Of a stretch of DNA of 64,000 nt, positions 36,316 to 46,311 are shown in pieces. The notes under the pieces were generated by a model. The model did no database searches. It was given only the letters and a program-made list of their open reading frames with translations, and had not been told where the DNA came from. Position 1 is the first letter of the stretch; each line of letters starts with the position of its first letter. The stretch is from Sphingobacterium sp. R2 (lineage in GTDB: Bacteria > Bacteroidota > Bacteroidia > Sphingobacteriales > Sphingobacteriaceae): contig NZ_CP142884.1 of assembly GCF_040760075.1 (NCBI RefSeq), positions 806,001 to 870,000 on the forward strand, read 5' to 3'. The position numbers were made by a program, and so were the translations under genes.

Positions 36316-37173
36316 CTAATGATGCGTTGCTAGGGAATTCCGTAGATTTTTGAGATAAAACGTGATTAATAGAAGTCCTGTTACATGGTATTCCTCTTTC
36401 GATCCATATTTAAAGCCATCAAATAAATAGCGATAAGCGATCAATGCATTTTGTTCATTGTAAAACAACGCTTTCCACGACTCGGGCACATCTTTCCACG
36501 CCTTCAGCACAATACCGTTCTCCGCATAAATAATTGGCGATTCAACACCATCCATTCGATAATCGTGATGTGTACCAGAACTCGATATATGTTGAAAGTA
36601 AGCGATAGAATAATCAACAAAATTCAATGCCCTCGCCTTGATCTCTTTTTCACTTTCTGTTCTTACGGGAGCATTCCGCCACAAGTTCACTTGACTGTCA
36701 AATTTGCTTGGCGTCTCGCGTATAGGGGTTTTATCTAAAGCAAAATTGAGATAAAGTCTTTCGGTAGTAGGCACACGCTCGGAGTTAAACTGTGAAAAAT
36801 CACCTCTCAGCTGAATAAAATCTTGTTTTACCTTAACAATATCCAATCCGATGCTACCTTTTTTCTCGTCCGTCAACTCTAATCGGTCGCCGTTGAATCT
36901 ATACTTCCCGAAGAGTAATATGTCATCGATGGCTAGGACAAATTGGTCTTTATCATGGAGGGAGAGAAAAGATCGGTATAGCATTGGGTCATTACCATAG
37001 ACATCTGCCTCCACATTTTTGGAAGATTCGCTTTTTAATTTTTTATACTCCTCATTCGAATAACCAAATATCATTTGGTAATTGCCTTCAGGAAACGCCT
37101 TTTTCTTGCTAAAGAAAGTACAGGAAGATAACGAAAATGCGAATAGCAGCAGTAATAACGGTTTCAATATCAA
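36316..37173 (-). CDS. hypothetical lipoprotein
   Basis: A 285-residue predicted lipoprotein with a signal peptide and lipobox LSSC, Cys18 being the lipidated residue. The mature part is polar, with a run of beta-strand-like segments (FVLAIDDILLFGKYRFNGDRLEL) and a later region HISSSGTHHDYRMDGVESPIIYAENGIVLKAW. I do not recognise a family. It lies downstream of rimM on the same strand with a 99-bp gap. Envelope location follows from the lipobox; function is unknown. Confidence 0.7.
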   Translation of the reverse strand: MILKPLLLLLFAFSLSSCTFFSKKKAFPEGNYQMIFGYSNEEYKKLKSESSKNVEADVYGNDPMLYRSFLSLHDKDQFVLAIDDILLFGKYRFNGDRLELTDEKKGSIGLDIVKVKQDFIQLRGDFSQFNSERVPTTERLYLNFALDKTPIRETPSKFDSQVNLWRNAPVRTESEKEIKARALNFVDYSIAYFQHISSSGTHHDYRMDGVESPIIYAENGIVLKAWKDVPESWKALFYNEQNALIAYRYLFDGFKYGSKEEYHVTGLLLITFYLKNLRNSLATHH

Positions 37174-37272
37174 TGAATAATTATGGCCAACAATAATACA
37201 CGGACCAAGATAAGAAATTACTGCAATAGTTATAGTATACCGCTATTCATTTGAATTAAGCTCGGGGATAGC

Positions 37273-37797
37273 TTATTCTTTATAGAGATCCACCAAGCCC
37301 TCTGGCAATTCAACTTCAATAATCTCCTCTTCGCCATCGATACCTAAGATCAAATCGTCCGAAAGCGGGAACATCAGCTCCTTGCCATCCATATCTACGG
37401 TAGCAACAAATTGTTGTGGAAATTCCTGAACATCTGTTATTCTCCCCAGTTCACCATGGTTTTCATCAATTACTAAAAAGCCGATTAAATCCGTATATCT
37501 AAAATCATCTGGATCACGCTCCGGCATTTTATCATTGGAAAGATATAGCTTTTTACGCACAAGTATTTGAGCCTTATCAATATGATCCACATCCTCGAAT
37601 GTCACATAAGCGGTGCTGTTCTTTTGAAATTTGATGACGTCAACAAAATAAGGAACAAGCTTTTTGTTCACTTCCACGAAGACGACGTCCATATCCAAAC
37701 TCTCGTATTCTTCGAACTCAAAAAATAGCTGTACTTCCCCTTTAAGCCCTCTTGTTTTGCTGATATAACCGATGTAAAAGCTTTGATCAATAGTCAT
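37273..37797 (-). CDS. rimM: ribosome maturation factor RimM
   Basis: A 174-residue assembly factor for the head of the 30S subunit, binding ribosomal protein S19. The N-terminal barrel begins FYIGYISKTRGLKGEVQLFF (the conserved G-x-x-G-x-R/K-GEV pattern) and the C-terminal PRC barrel contains YTDLIGFLVIDENHGELGRI and LMFPLSDDLILGID. It follows rpsP on the same strand, the classical rpsP-rimM arrangement, but a hairpin terminator sits between them, so rimM is probably expressed at a lower level by read-through. Confidence 0.95.
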   Translation of the reverse strand: MTIDQSFYIGYISKTRGLKGEVQLFFEFEEYESLDMDVVFVEVNKKLVPYFVDVIKFQKNSTAYVTFEDVDHIDKAQILVRKKLYLSNDKMPERDPDDFRYTDLIGFLVIDENHGELGRITDVQEFPQQFVATVDMDGKELMFPLSDDLILGIDGEEEIIEVELPEGLVDLYKE

Positions 37798-37867
37798 ATT
37801 TTCGTATTTGGCAATTAGATGTAAGACATGATAATGGCAAACTATTAGCCTATTGGCTGTTTCAAAA

Positions 37868-37895
37868 AAAGCCGGCTCAAGGTTGAGTCGGCTTT
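37868..37895 (-). terminator. terminator between rpsP and rimM
   Basis: AAAGCCGACTCAA and TTGAGCCGGCTTT pair (one mismatch) around CC on the minus strand, followed by TTTTG. Confidence 0.85.
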
Positions 37896-37916
37896 CTCGA
37901 ATACTTTATGAAAGAA

Positions 37917-38438
37917 TTAACCTTCAGTTTCTTCTGATGCAGGAGCTTCAGTCTCTTCAGCAGGAGTTTCTTCCGCTACAGGAGCATTTTTAGCAGCTAC
38001 AGCAGCAGCTTTTTCTTCTTTTTTCTTAGCTTCAGCAGCTAAAGCAGCATTTTTAGCATCAGCTTTAGTTTGTGCTAAACCATCTTTTTTACCAGAGATT
38101 CTTGCATCATTAGCTTCAGTCCAAGCTGCAAATTTAGCTTCAGCAGCAGCTTCATCAAAAGCACCTTTTTTCACACCACCTTGCAAGTGTTTTTTGTAAA
38201 GAACACCTTTGTAAGAAAGGATAGCGCGAGCTGTGTCAGTCGGTTGAGCACCTTTATTCATCCAATCCAAAGCTTTTTCAAAATCCAAAACAATCGTTGC
38301 TGGATTAGTGTTTGGGTTGTAAGAACCAATACGTTCGATGAATTTACCGTCACGTGGAGCGCGAGAATCCGCTACGACTACGTGGTAAAAAGGACGTCCT
38401 TTTTTACCGTGTCTTTGCAATCTGATTTTAGTTGCCAT
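37917..38438 (-). CDS. rpsP: 30S ribosomal protein S16 with long C-terminal extension
   Basis: Residues 1-85 are a standard S16 ([29 protein letters not shown], then [14 protein letters not shown]). Residues about 90-173 are an Ala/Lys/Glu-rich tail, first basic then acidic (ending [17 protein letters not shown]), which about doubles the 80-90 residues of E. coli S16. Such tails are common in Bacteroidota. It heads the rpsP-rimM pair and has a consensus promoter box upstream. Confidence 0.97.
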   Translation of the reverse strand: MATKIRLQRHGKKGRPFYHVVVADSRAPRDGKFIERIGSYNPNTNPATIVLDFEKALDWMNKGAQPTDTARAILSYKGVLYKKHLQGGVKKGAFDEAAAEAKFAAWTEANDARISGKKDGLAQTKADAKNAALAAEAKKKEEKAAAVAAKNAPVAEETPAEETEAPASEETEG

Positions 38439-38495
38439 TTTTTAATTTATTTTATGTATTCAACATATCCCCCGAGCTTCATACTAGAGGGGATG

Positions 38496-38503
38496 CAAAG
38501 ATA
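38496..38503 (-). promoter_or_regulatory. -7 box of rpsP
   Basis: TATCTTTG on the minus strand matches TAnnTTTG, about 58 bp upstream of the rpsP ATG. Confidence 0.55.
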
Positions 38504-38801
38504 GTTATTTTTTTCTAATCATAAACATGATTTTATAAAATTCACTGAAAATGACATCCTTAACATCTTGCCCCCCTTTTAAAACATACATCATTACACG
38601 AGCTCTGCCGTCAACACCAACGTAATTTGTACAGCTGTTAGCTTCGTCCAAAGGTAATCAACTCATCATATTACGTCACCATGTATATATCATAAACGAT
38701 AATTTGGTTAATAAATTAGATTCAAATTACGTCTGTTTTTCTCAATTAAAATAATCTTCGCCATTTTTGCCAATTCACTTTTTACTTTCTACCTTCATTC
38801 T
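38504..38801. other. divergent intergenic region rpsP/helicase
   Basis: 298 bp with no supported gene or RNA. It must hold the plus-strand promoter of the helicase gene; TTTTTGCC-N17-TACCTTCA near 38765-38795 is a weak candidate. Confidence 0.4.
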
Positions 38802-41800
38802 ATGAAATCCGTTGCGCCATTAAAAATACTCAAAGCTTCTGCCGGTTCGGGGAAAACCTTTAGCTTAACTTTACACTATCTCACCCTCCTCCTATCCAAC
38901 GAGAATAGCTACAAGGAAATTTTGGCGGTGACATTCACCAATAAGGCAACTGCCGAGATGAAGGAACGTATCCTAACGGTACTCCATGGCCTGGCAACAG
39001 GCCACCCTAGTCCTAAAATTGAAGATTTCAGAAAGTTATTACTGGCACAACAGCCAGGTTGGACGTCACACCTTGTGCAGGAGAAAGCTCACCGTGTTTA
39101 TCGTCGTATCCTACATGATTATAGTCATTTTACGATAAGTACAATTGATGGTTTCTCCCAAAAGGTCATCCGTGCATTTACGTATGAACTCAATCTTGAT
39201 GCAGCTTACAAGATTGAAATGAACGTCAATAAAGTGAAAAATGAGCTGACAGTCATGCTCAATCAATTACTGGATGAGCGACCCGATCTACTCGATTGGA
39301 TTATAACTTATGCTGAAAAGAAGATAGCAAAAAATGAAAATTGGAACTACCGTCAGCAATTAATGAGCTTAGCGAGCCTTATTTTTTCTGAAAATTTCCA
39401 GGAATTTGATAGTTACATCAACTCGGCAAATCCCAAGGAGGTTTTTAATCTCCTCAATCAGGAGATTGAACAGAAGATAAGCGCATTTACCGAAGCGCTA
39501 TCCATGACAATTGAAGCGTTTAGTGAGACATTCAAAAAATTCAACCTCACTGAAAATGACCTGAAGGGTAAATCGCGCAATAAAATAATCTCAGCCAGCA
39601 AAACCAGTAAAAAGACGGAAAAACTGAGCGCTTCTGAAATTGCCAAGATAATAGAAAAATACCTTCTGTTAATCGACAATGAAGATGCATTTACGGATAG
39701 TGATAAAAATATACGTCATGATCTTATGGCTGCATTTAACCCGATCTTGGCATCCTTCCAAAAGTTACACGACAACCTATCCGCTTACATTGCCTATCAA
39801 GCAGTACAGAATAACCTCTATTACCTGCGTTTACTCAAAGAAATGAGCGATTTACTGACACAGTGGCGACGCGATAATGGTGCCCAGTTAATTTCCGATT
39901 CTCAGATTCTGTTAAACAAGCTCGGAATTGATGAAAATAGCGACCCAACATTTATCTGGGAGAAAATCGGCAATCGCTTTAACTACTTTTTGTTTGACGA
40001 ATTTCAGGATACTTCGCGCATTCAATGGAAAAACTATAGTCCATTACTGATCAATGCATTGGCAGATGCCAAAGGTACCGTCAGCGAACACCTGATTGTA
40101 GGTGATGTTAAACAAAGCATCTATCGCTGGCGAAATGGCGATTGGCGAATACTACTCCAACAGGTAGAACAACAGATTGTCCAAGCCTTTCACTTGGACG
40201 ACGATAACAAAACAACCTTTATCGAAAACGGAAGCCTCGATACCAATTTTAGAAGTCTTCCAAATATTATCCATTTAAACAATTACCTATTTAGCAGTAT
40301 TCCAAAACATTTGCAACAGGTATTAAATGAAAAAGTATCCGAAAGCCTGGATGAAAAAGGCAAACAGTGGTGGGCTTCCTCGGGCAATGATAGCATGCTT
40401 GTCAAAGCGTATGAAAACAGCCAACAGGAGGTGCCTGACCATAAACAAGGAAAACTTGACCAATCAGGTTCTATTGAGATCGCTTACATTCCAGTTACTG
40501 ACGGACGTTACAGAAGAAATCAGGTAATCGAAGAATCGCTCGTCAATTTATGCCAAAAAATAAGCGAATGGCTACTCGACAAACGCTATCAACCCCAACA
40601 GATCGGTATTTTAGTGCGTAGTAATTCACAAGCTAAGTTGGTTATCGAAAAACTCATGGATTTCAAAAAACAGCAACAGCTCAGGTTTGAAGTCATATCA
40701 GGAGATGCGCTGTCGCTAGCCAGCAATGATGCTGTTCTCCTACTGATCGAAACGCTGAAAGCATTGGTCTATAATTCCGAGAAACATACCATTCATAAAG
40801 CAAAGATAGTCTATCTCTATCAGCATATACAGAATAATACAGTTGATCAGAATGCATGGTTAAAATTTGCCGGCAACGACATCCGCGCACTTCAAGATTA
40901 TCTCCCTGAGGCGCTGATTGACTCCTGGGAAATGGCGCAGAAACAGCCATTGGTCCACTTGATTGAAAAGCTTATTGAAATCTACGGTTTCACAACCACG
41001 GACAATATTCACCTCCCTTACCTTCTCGCATTCAAAGATATGATCTCAACGTTTTCCACCAATGGCGAACGTGGCATTATACAGTTCTTAGAGTTCTGGG
41101 AAGAAGATGGCAACCGGGCTGTACTCCCTTCCAATGGAGAAATTAATGCGATTGAAGTAACGACAATACACAAATCAAAAGGACTGGCTTATGACGTGGT
41201 TATGATTCCATTTTGTTCATGGGATCTCGACGGCATGATCAATGGCGATTTTTGGATCGAGACATCCGAAACTCCTTTTGCCCAATTGGGGAAAATTCCA
41301 ATCAAATACACATCTACGGTCGGCAAATCTATATTTTTCAAACAATATTTTGAAGAGATGCTATTCAACTACATGGACGCCCTTAACACGTTCTATGTGG
41401 CAACAACCCGCGCCGTTGAACACCTTTATATTACTGCTCCGTGCTTTAAAGAATCTGTCGACAAAAAGACAGGAGAGATTACAGGCTATGATACCAAAGA
41501 CGAATATATCAGCGATGTGCTCTTCCAAGTCTTAGATACTCCAGAATCTCCGTTTAAACTCGAAAATAAAGTCCTATTTATTGATCAGATCATCCAAAAA
41601 AGAAAAGCGCTGTCGCGTAATGACAGTATTATTTCGCTGAGCCATTATCCCATTTCCAAAGAACTGGAAATGGCTCTGGAAAAAGCGAGTACGCGAAGTA
41701 TCAATGATATTATGATGTTGGAAAAAGCGGCACAGTATGGCATATTGGCACACGATATTATGGCTCAGATTTCAAACGAAGAAGACATCCATAAACTGGT

Positions 41801-42152
41801 TGGCCAACTGATCCAGGAAGGTATTCTCTCCAAGGAGGAACAACCCTTTCTCATGCACGAAATCAACCAAATCTGGAAGCATCCCGTCATTAATAAATGG
41901 CTTACCGGAAACTATAAGATCTGGAATGAGGCAAGTATCATTACCGCTAAGGGCGAAACCATCCGGCCTGATAAGGTCTTCACTTCCAAAGAAGAAACAA
42001 TCGTACTCGATTTTAAGTTTACGCAGACAGACTATATCGGACATCAGTATCAAGTCGATAACTACAAAAAAAATCTAGAGAATCTAGGCTACAACAATGT
42101 TAGGGCTTTTCTCTATTATGCAAAATCAAATCAATTAACTGAAGTAAAATAA
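38802..42152 (+). CDS. addA: UvrD/AddA-type helicase-nuclease subunit
   Basis: An 1116-residue superfamily 1A helicase of the RecB/AddA group, acting in double-strand break end processing. Walker A ASAGSGKT is at residues 12-19; motif Ia AVTFTNKATAEMKERI, motif II FDEFQDTSRIQW, motif III VGDVKQSIYRWRNGD, motif IV FRS, motif V IHKSKGLAYDVVMIP and motif VI VATTRAVEHLYI follow. The C-terminal 100 residues contain VLDFKFT and QVDNYKKNLE, the RecB-family nuclease Asp and Lys. The next gene, 7 bp away, is the AddB-like partner. RecBCD-type genes are absent here, so AddAB is the best label. Confidence 0.9.
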   Translation: MKSVAPLKILKASAGSGKTFSLTLHYLTLLLSNENSYKEILAVTFTNKATAEMKERILTVLHGLATGHPSPKIEDFRKLLLAQQPGWTSHLVQEKAHRVYRRILHDYSHFTISTIDGFSQKVIRAFTYELNLDAAYKIEMNVNKVKNELTVMLNQLLDERPDLLDWIITYAEKKIAKNENWNYRQQLMSLASLIFSENFQEFDSYINSANPKEVFNLLNQEIEQKISAFTEALSMTIEAFSETFKKFNLTENDLKGKSRNKIISASKTSKKTEKLSASEIAKIIEKYLLLIDNEDAFTDSDKNIRHDLMAAFNPILASFQKLHDNLSAYIAYQAVQNNLYYLRLLKEMSDLLTQWRRDNGAQLISDSQILLNKLGIDENSDPTFIWEKIGNRFNYFLFDEFQDTSRIQWKNYSPLLINALADAKGTVSEHLIVGDVKQSIYRWRNGDWRILLQQVEQQIVQAFHLDDDNKTTFIENGSLDTNFRSLPNIIHLNNYLFSSIPKHLQQVLNEKVSESLDEKGKQWWASSGNDSMLVKAYENSQQEVPDHKQGKLDQSGSIEIAYIPVTDGRYRRNQVIEESLVNLCQKISEWLLDKRYQPQQIGILVRSNSQAKLVIEKLMDFKKQQQLRFEVISGDALSLASNDAVLLLIETLKALVYNSEKHTIHKAKIVYLYQHIQNNTVDQNAWLKFAGNDIRALQDYLPEALIDSWEMAQKQPLVHLIEKLIEIYGFTTTDNIHLPYLLAFKDMISTFSTNGERGIIQFLEFWEEDGNRAVLPSNGEINAIEVTTIHKSKGLAYDVVMIPFCSWDLDGMINGDFWIETSETPFAQLGKIPIKYTSTVGKSIFFKQYFEEMLFNYMDALNTFYVATTRAVEHLYITAPCFKESVDKKTGEITGYDTKDEYISDVLFQVLDTPESPFKLENKVLFIDQIIQKRKALSRNDSIISLSHYPISKELEMALEKASTRSINDIMMLEKAAQYGILAHDIMAQISNEEDIHKLVGQLIQEGILSKEEQPFLMHEINQIWKHPVINKWLTGNYKIWNEASIITAKGETIRPDKVFTSKEETIVLDFKFTQTDYIGHQYQVDNYKKNLENLGYNNVRAFLYYAKSNQLTEVK

Positions 42153-42159
42153 TAGCACG

Positions 42160-45036
42160 ATGCAGACAGCCTTTCTAAAATTAGTAGCAACAGATATTCA
42201 AAAGCGTTTTGGAAACGATCTGAGTGAGATTGCCATCGTCTTTAATAATAAAAGGCCAATTACCTATCTCAAAAAACATCTTTCTGAAGTATATGGACAG
42301 GCAATCTGGTCTCCTCAGTTTTTTACAATTCAGGAATTTTTTAGACGTTCGACCGATGATACAGAAGCCAGTCCTTTGACACAATTTTTCCACCTTTTTA
42401 ATATCCATAATGAGTTATTGGTGATTGAAGGAAAACAGCCAGAAACATTGGAAGAGTTTTATCCAATTGCCGAAATAATACTGAGTGACTTCGGCCAGCT
42501 CGATTACGATCTCGTTCCTATTGAGCAGATCTATCTAGAACTTTATGACAACACCAAAATCGACATTGCTTTTCAACATCTAACCCAAGAACAGCAAGGA
42601 TTTATACGTCAATTTTGGCAGTCTTTTTCCATTGCTGGACATAGTGGCGTACAAGAGCGCTTTCTGCAACTTTGGAAAAGACTACCTGTATTGTATAGTC
42701 AATTTAAGGAAAAGCTTAAAACAGAAGGACAAACCAACTATCCAACTATTTACCGCGATCTAGCTGAAGGCAAGGCTACACATCAGCAGTTTGCATCATC
42801 CTACCACCATATCCTTTTTGTCGGTTTCAATGCTTTAAACAAAGTCGAAGCAAAATTATTTAGGCAATGGCAAGAGGAAGGCCGTGCGCTATTTTACTTC
42901 GATGCTGATGCCTATTACCTGGAAGACACCATGCAGGAGGCCGGGCTATTTATTCGTCGAAATATTTTCCAAACAGGCTTGGTAAATGCCCTCGGCGATA
43001 GCCCGAATATTATTGGCAATAGAACCTCAACCGTAAATCTATATGCGAGTACCGGCAAGATCAGCCAAACAAAATTACTGCATGATATCCTCGAACAGCA
43101 CAAGAACATGGAGCAGACCTCCGCTATTCTTCTGGCAGATGAAAATCTACTTGTTCCTTTACTGCAAAGTTTACCAGATGTAAAACCTAATATCACTACG
43201 GGCTACCCCTTGACGCAGTCTCCTATTTATGGCATACTGGATCTATGGATGGAGGTACATTTGGAGATATCACAGTTTAAAAGACGCAAACTTCCCTATC
43301 AAATCATAGAGACCTTCATAAATCATCCCCTGAGTATGGTTTCTTTGGCAGATAAGCTTCAGATTCAAAAAGAGATTGCCGACAAACAACTCTTCGAGAT
43401 CACATTGGAAGAGCTTCATTTCAAGAGCTCCTTACCACAGTTTTTTGTACCTATCGAAAATTCAGTTCATTTGGTACCAGCGCTCATCCTGCTCGTCGAT
43501 GATCTCTTACATAGCATCTCATCTCAAGAGCGTATCCGCCAAATTGACAACAATCTCCTAATCGAAACAAAAAAAACCTTGAACCAGCTTTTACTGGGTT
43601 TTGAAACCGTGGCCCCGTTAAGTATAAGCTTCCAGATCGGTTTGATAAAAAAAGCCATTGCTCCAATAAATTCCGCCATAGAAGGGGACCCACTCGAAGG
43701 TATACAAATCATGGGGCTCTTGGAAAGCCGTTGTTTAAATTTTGACAATATCTATATCCTGGGAGCTAATGAGGGCATCCTACCCAAAACATCCAATTCA
43801 CCGACCTTCATACCCAATAGCCTGAGGAGCGCGTACGGTCTTCCTATATTGGAAAATCAGAATGCCCTATCGGCCTATTTGTTTTATCGCCATTTTCAAT
43901 ACAGTGAGGGAATACATATTTTCTACAATGGTTTAGTTGATGAAAGCTCCACTGGTGAAGAAAGCCGGTTTATCAAACAGCTAGAATTTGAAAGCAAATT
44001 TCAGTTTGACCGAAAAGTTCAACAACAACCTATCCAATTTGCAGATAAAGCGCAAGAGATCGTTATCCAAAAGCGTGGTGAAATATGGAAAAAAATGTAT
44101 GAGGACTTTATCGTTAACCAGAAAAAGATATCGGCGACCGCACTGACGACATACCTGCAATCTCCATTACAGTTTTTCCTAAAACATATTGCCAACATCA
44201 AAGAGCCACCTTCACTGTCTCAGGAATTTGAAATGAATAAGCTCGGAACAGTCATCCATAATGTCATGGAGGAAATATTCCTACCCTTCAAAGGAAAACA
44301 GGAGTTTACGCCAACACATATTCTACGAGGGCAGATAGGCCGTATCGAGGCATATGTGACCCGAGAAATAGGCATTCAATATCAGATTGAATTAAAAGAA
44401 GAAAAGAATTTAAATAGCTTGCAGCGGATCATGCTGAAAATTGCCTCCGAGTATGTCAAAATGTATCTCGAATATGACATCAATAACTATAAATCATTTC
44501 GGATTATTGAACTTGAAAACGATACCGATTATATCTTGCCATTCCCGCTAAAGATCAATGGAGAAGAACATCAAGTCTCACTATACGGTATTATTGACCG
44601 TGTAGATGAGGTGGTAACCCACGACGAGCGTATTATCAGTAGAATTGTCGATTACAAAACGGGCGGAGATTCGATCCTATTCAAAGAAATCGATCAGGTA
44701 TTTGCTCCCAACACCGAAAATAAGGCCATGGTGCAGACGCTATTTTATGCCTATGTATTTGAACAGAAAACAGGAAGAAAACAACTCGAACCTCATCTCT
44801 ATGTTGCGCGGAAAATGCGGGAAGAGGGAACCTTATTTAGTGGTAAAGAGGGAATATTGACGGATGAATTTCTCGCATTCCAGAAAGAGAATTTTATCAA
44901 ATTCTTGCGCGATATTTTACAAGAGATCTTTAATCCCGATATTCCATTTCGGCATAATCCGGAAACAGTCGTTTATCCAAGCGATCCTTATACCTTATTT
45001 TATCGAGAAGCAAGCAAATGGGCCGAAGCAGAATAA
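42160..45036 (+). CDS. addB: AddB-type PD-(D/E)XK nuclease subunit
   Basis: A 958-residue partner of the upstream AddA-like helicase. The N-terminal two thirds resemble an inactivated helicase core, with IQIMGLLESRCLNFDNIYILGANEGILPK as the recognisable helicase-like stretch. The C-terminal nuclease has GTVIHNVMEE (His), YGIIDRVDEV (Asp) and DYKTGG (residues 831-836), the standard RecB-family order. The Cys ligands of the AddB iron-sulfur cluster are not apparent, as in several Bacteroidota homologues. A 7-bp gap implies an operon with addA. Confidence 0.87.
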   Translation: MQTAFLKLVATDIQKRFGNDLSEIAIVFNNKRPITYLKKHLSEVYGQAIWSPQFFTIQEFFRRSTDDTEASPLTQFFHLFNIHNELLVIEGKQPETLEEFYPIAEIILSDFGQLDYDLVPIEQIYLELYDNTKIDIAFQHLTQEQQGFIRQFWQSFSIAGHSGVQERFLQLWKRLPVLYSQFKEKLKTEGQTNYPTIYRDLAEGKATHQQFASSYHHILFVGFNALNKVEAKLFRQWQEEGRALFYFDADAYYLEDTMQEAGLFIRRNIFQTGLVNALGDSPNIIGNRTSTVNLYASTGKISQTKLLHDILEQHKNMEQTSAILLADENLLVPLLQSLPDVKPNITTGYPLTQSPIYGILDLWMEVHLEISQFKRRKLPYQIIETFINHPLSMVSLADKLQIQKEIADKQLFEITLEELHFKSSLPQFFVPIENSVHLVPALILLVDDLLHSISSQERIRQIDNNLLIETKKTLNQLLLGFETVAPLSISFQIGLIKKAIAPINSAIEGDPLEGIQIMGLLESRCLNFDNIYILGANEGILPKTSNSPTFIPNSLRSAYGLPILENQNALSAYLFYRHFQYSEGIHIFYNGLVDESSTGEESRFIKQLEFESKFQFDRKVQQQPIQFADKAQEIVIQKRGEIWKKMYEDFIVNQKKISATALTTYLQSPLQFFLKHIANIKEPPSLSQEFEMNKLGTVIHNVMEEIFLPFKGKQEFTPTHILRGQIGRIEAYVTREIGIQYQIELKEEKNLNSLQRIMLKIASEYVKMYLEYDINNYKSFRIIELENDTDYILPFPLKINGEEHQVSLYGIIDRVDEVVTHDERIISRIVDYKTGGDSILFKEIDQVFAPNTENKAMVQTLFYAYVFEQKTGRKQLEPHLYVARKMREEGTLFSGKEGILTDEFLAFQKENFIKFLRDILQEIFNPDIPFRHNPETVVYPSDPYTLFYREASKWAEAE

Positions 45037-45077
45037 TAAAATGAACTACGGTTTGACAAGGGACACCAAACTAAACA

Positions 45078-45109
45078 GAAAGGGGACATTGCATTTGGTG
45101 TCCCCTTTC
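45078..45109. terminator. bidirectional terminator
   Basis: GAAAGGGGACA and TGTCCCCTTTC around a 10-nt loop, between the convergent addB and cupin genes. Confidence 0.8.
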
Positions 45110-45113
45110 TATA

Positions 45114-45983
45114 TCAACGTGCTTTTCTTTTTATCGCGTTATTAGCACGACGTTTCGCTGTATTAATTTTATAATTGAACCAATGTCCCTTGAAGATCTT
45201 TCGCATTGTATTATCAAAATGTCTTGTGATAAACAAATTGCGTGCGCCCTTCAATTTCTCGCTGATTGAATTTGCTAAAGCCCTAACGGAAATTGAATAC
45301 CCCTCCGTTTCATATTGAATATAATGCCACCATCCTGCGGGCATATATAGAGTCTCTCCAGGGTGAATAACTGCCTCATAGCCATCCAAATACTTAATTC
45401 CAGGATATTCCTCTACATTACTGTATTTTGGATTGGCAATACTATGAAAATTGTATGGCAATTTGTACATCAAATCAGATTGATCATTTGGAAAAAGCCA
45501 AATACGCTTTAACCCCTGAAATTGAGAGATAAACACATGTGACATATCAATATCGAAATGATTACGGGTACTCGAACCTTCACCACCAAAAAACATAAAT
45601 GGCAACCATTGCAACACCTTGCCACCTGTGACATCGTTATAAATAACGTCATTTTTCAGTTCGGGACGAATTTTAAGCAGATTGAACAAAAACAACCGTA
45701 ACTCCGTAGGTTCTTTTGTAATCAGATCCAAATACTCAGCAAATGTCATCTGGCCAACAGGAGCGCTGGCAGCACGGTCCATCGATTCCTCCTCTTTTCC
45801 GTAGACATCTATTTTTATATCTCCTGCAATTTCTTTAAAGTAATCATAACTCCATTTCTTCCACGCTGGACTTTCTGCACTTATAAAATCTGATATAATG
45901 ACAGGAAAACCTGGTTTCAGATAATTTTTTAGGAAGTCCTCTGATCGAATGCCCGAAATTTTATCAACTTGCTTTAACTTCAC
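45114..45983 (-). CDS. JmjC/cupin-like domain protein
   Basis: A 289-residue protein of the cupin_8/JmjC hydroxylase group (FIH-like 2OG-Fe(II) oxygenases). The N-terminal FLKNYLKPGFPVIISDFI and AWKKWSYDYFKE segments are typical. Metal ligands are His and Asp in STRNHFDIDMSHVF and the distal His in MPAGWWHYIQYE. KRIWLFPNDQSDLMYKLPYN carries the 2-oxoglutarate Lys/Arg-type contact. The last 30 residues are strongly basic (TAKRRANNAIKRKAR), which suggests association with RNA or ribosomes. Protein hydroxylation is the family's known activity; the target here is unknown. Confidence 0.86.
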   Translation of the reverse strand: MKLKQVDKISGIRSEDFLKNYLKPGFPVIISDFISAESPAWKKWSYDYFKEIAGDIKIDVYGKEEESMDRAASAPVGQMTFAEYLDLITKEPTELRLFLFNLLKIRPELKNDVIYNDVTGGKVLQWLPFMFFGGEGSSTRNHFDIDMSHVFISQFQGLKRIWLFPNDQSDLMYKLPYNFHSIANPKYSNVEEYPGIKYLDGYEAVIHPGETLYMPAGWWHYIQYETEGYSISVRALANSISEKLKGARNLFITRHFDNTMRKIFKGHWFNYKINTAKRRANNAIKRKAR

Positions 45984-46262
45984 GACTGATTAATTTTGCT
46001 TAATTACAAACATAAAAAAATATTTCTACCAAATTTCAAAAATACCACCTATGCGTTATTTTACATAGAATGAATTATACCAAGCAATTTAACAGAAATA
46101 TACTTAAAATCTCAATGACCTTCGTCATTTTATTATATTTTAACACCTCCGATTCAGCTGAACATCATCTCATAGCTCAATAAACCAACATAAGAAACCT
46201 TCTGTTTAACGATCTATGCCCCCCAACAGCGCTTCGCTTGCTAAGCGCTCTATAAATAACAA
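45984..46262. other. intergenic stretch with one small hairpin
   Basis: No gene is supported. A 7-bp hairpin AGCGCTT-N8-AAGCGCT lies at 46228-46249, without a U-run. Confidence 0.45.
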
Positions 46263-46287
46263 AAAAAAGGGTCTTAAAAACCCTTTT
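46263..46287 (-). terminator. hemD terminator
   Basis: AAAAAGGGT/ACCCTTTTT with a seven-base loop; the minus strand ends in a T-run. Confidence 0.85.
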
Positions 46288-46311
46288 TCATATTTACCTT
46301 TTGCAAGGCTA

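Noticed and set aside
44864..45145. 93-codon frame overlapping the end of addB
   Set aside because: It is an alternative frame of addB running through the terminator, without recognisable features.
46228..46249. AGCGCTT/AAGCGCT hairpin as a terminator or small RNA end
   Set aside because: There is no U-run on either strand and no supported gene ends there; hemD has its own terminator closer by.
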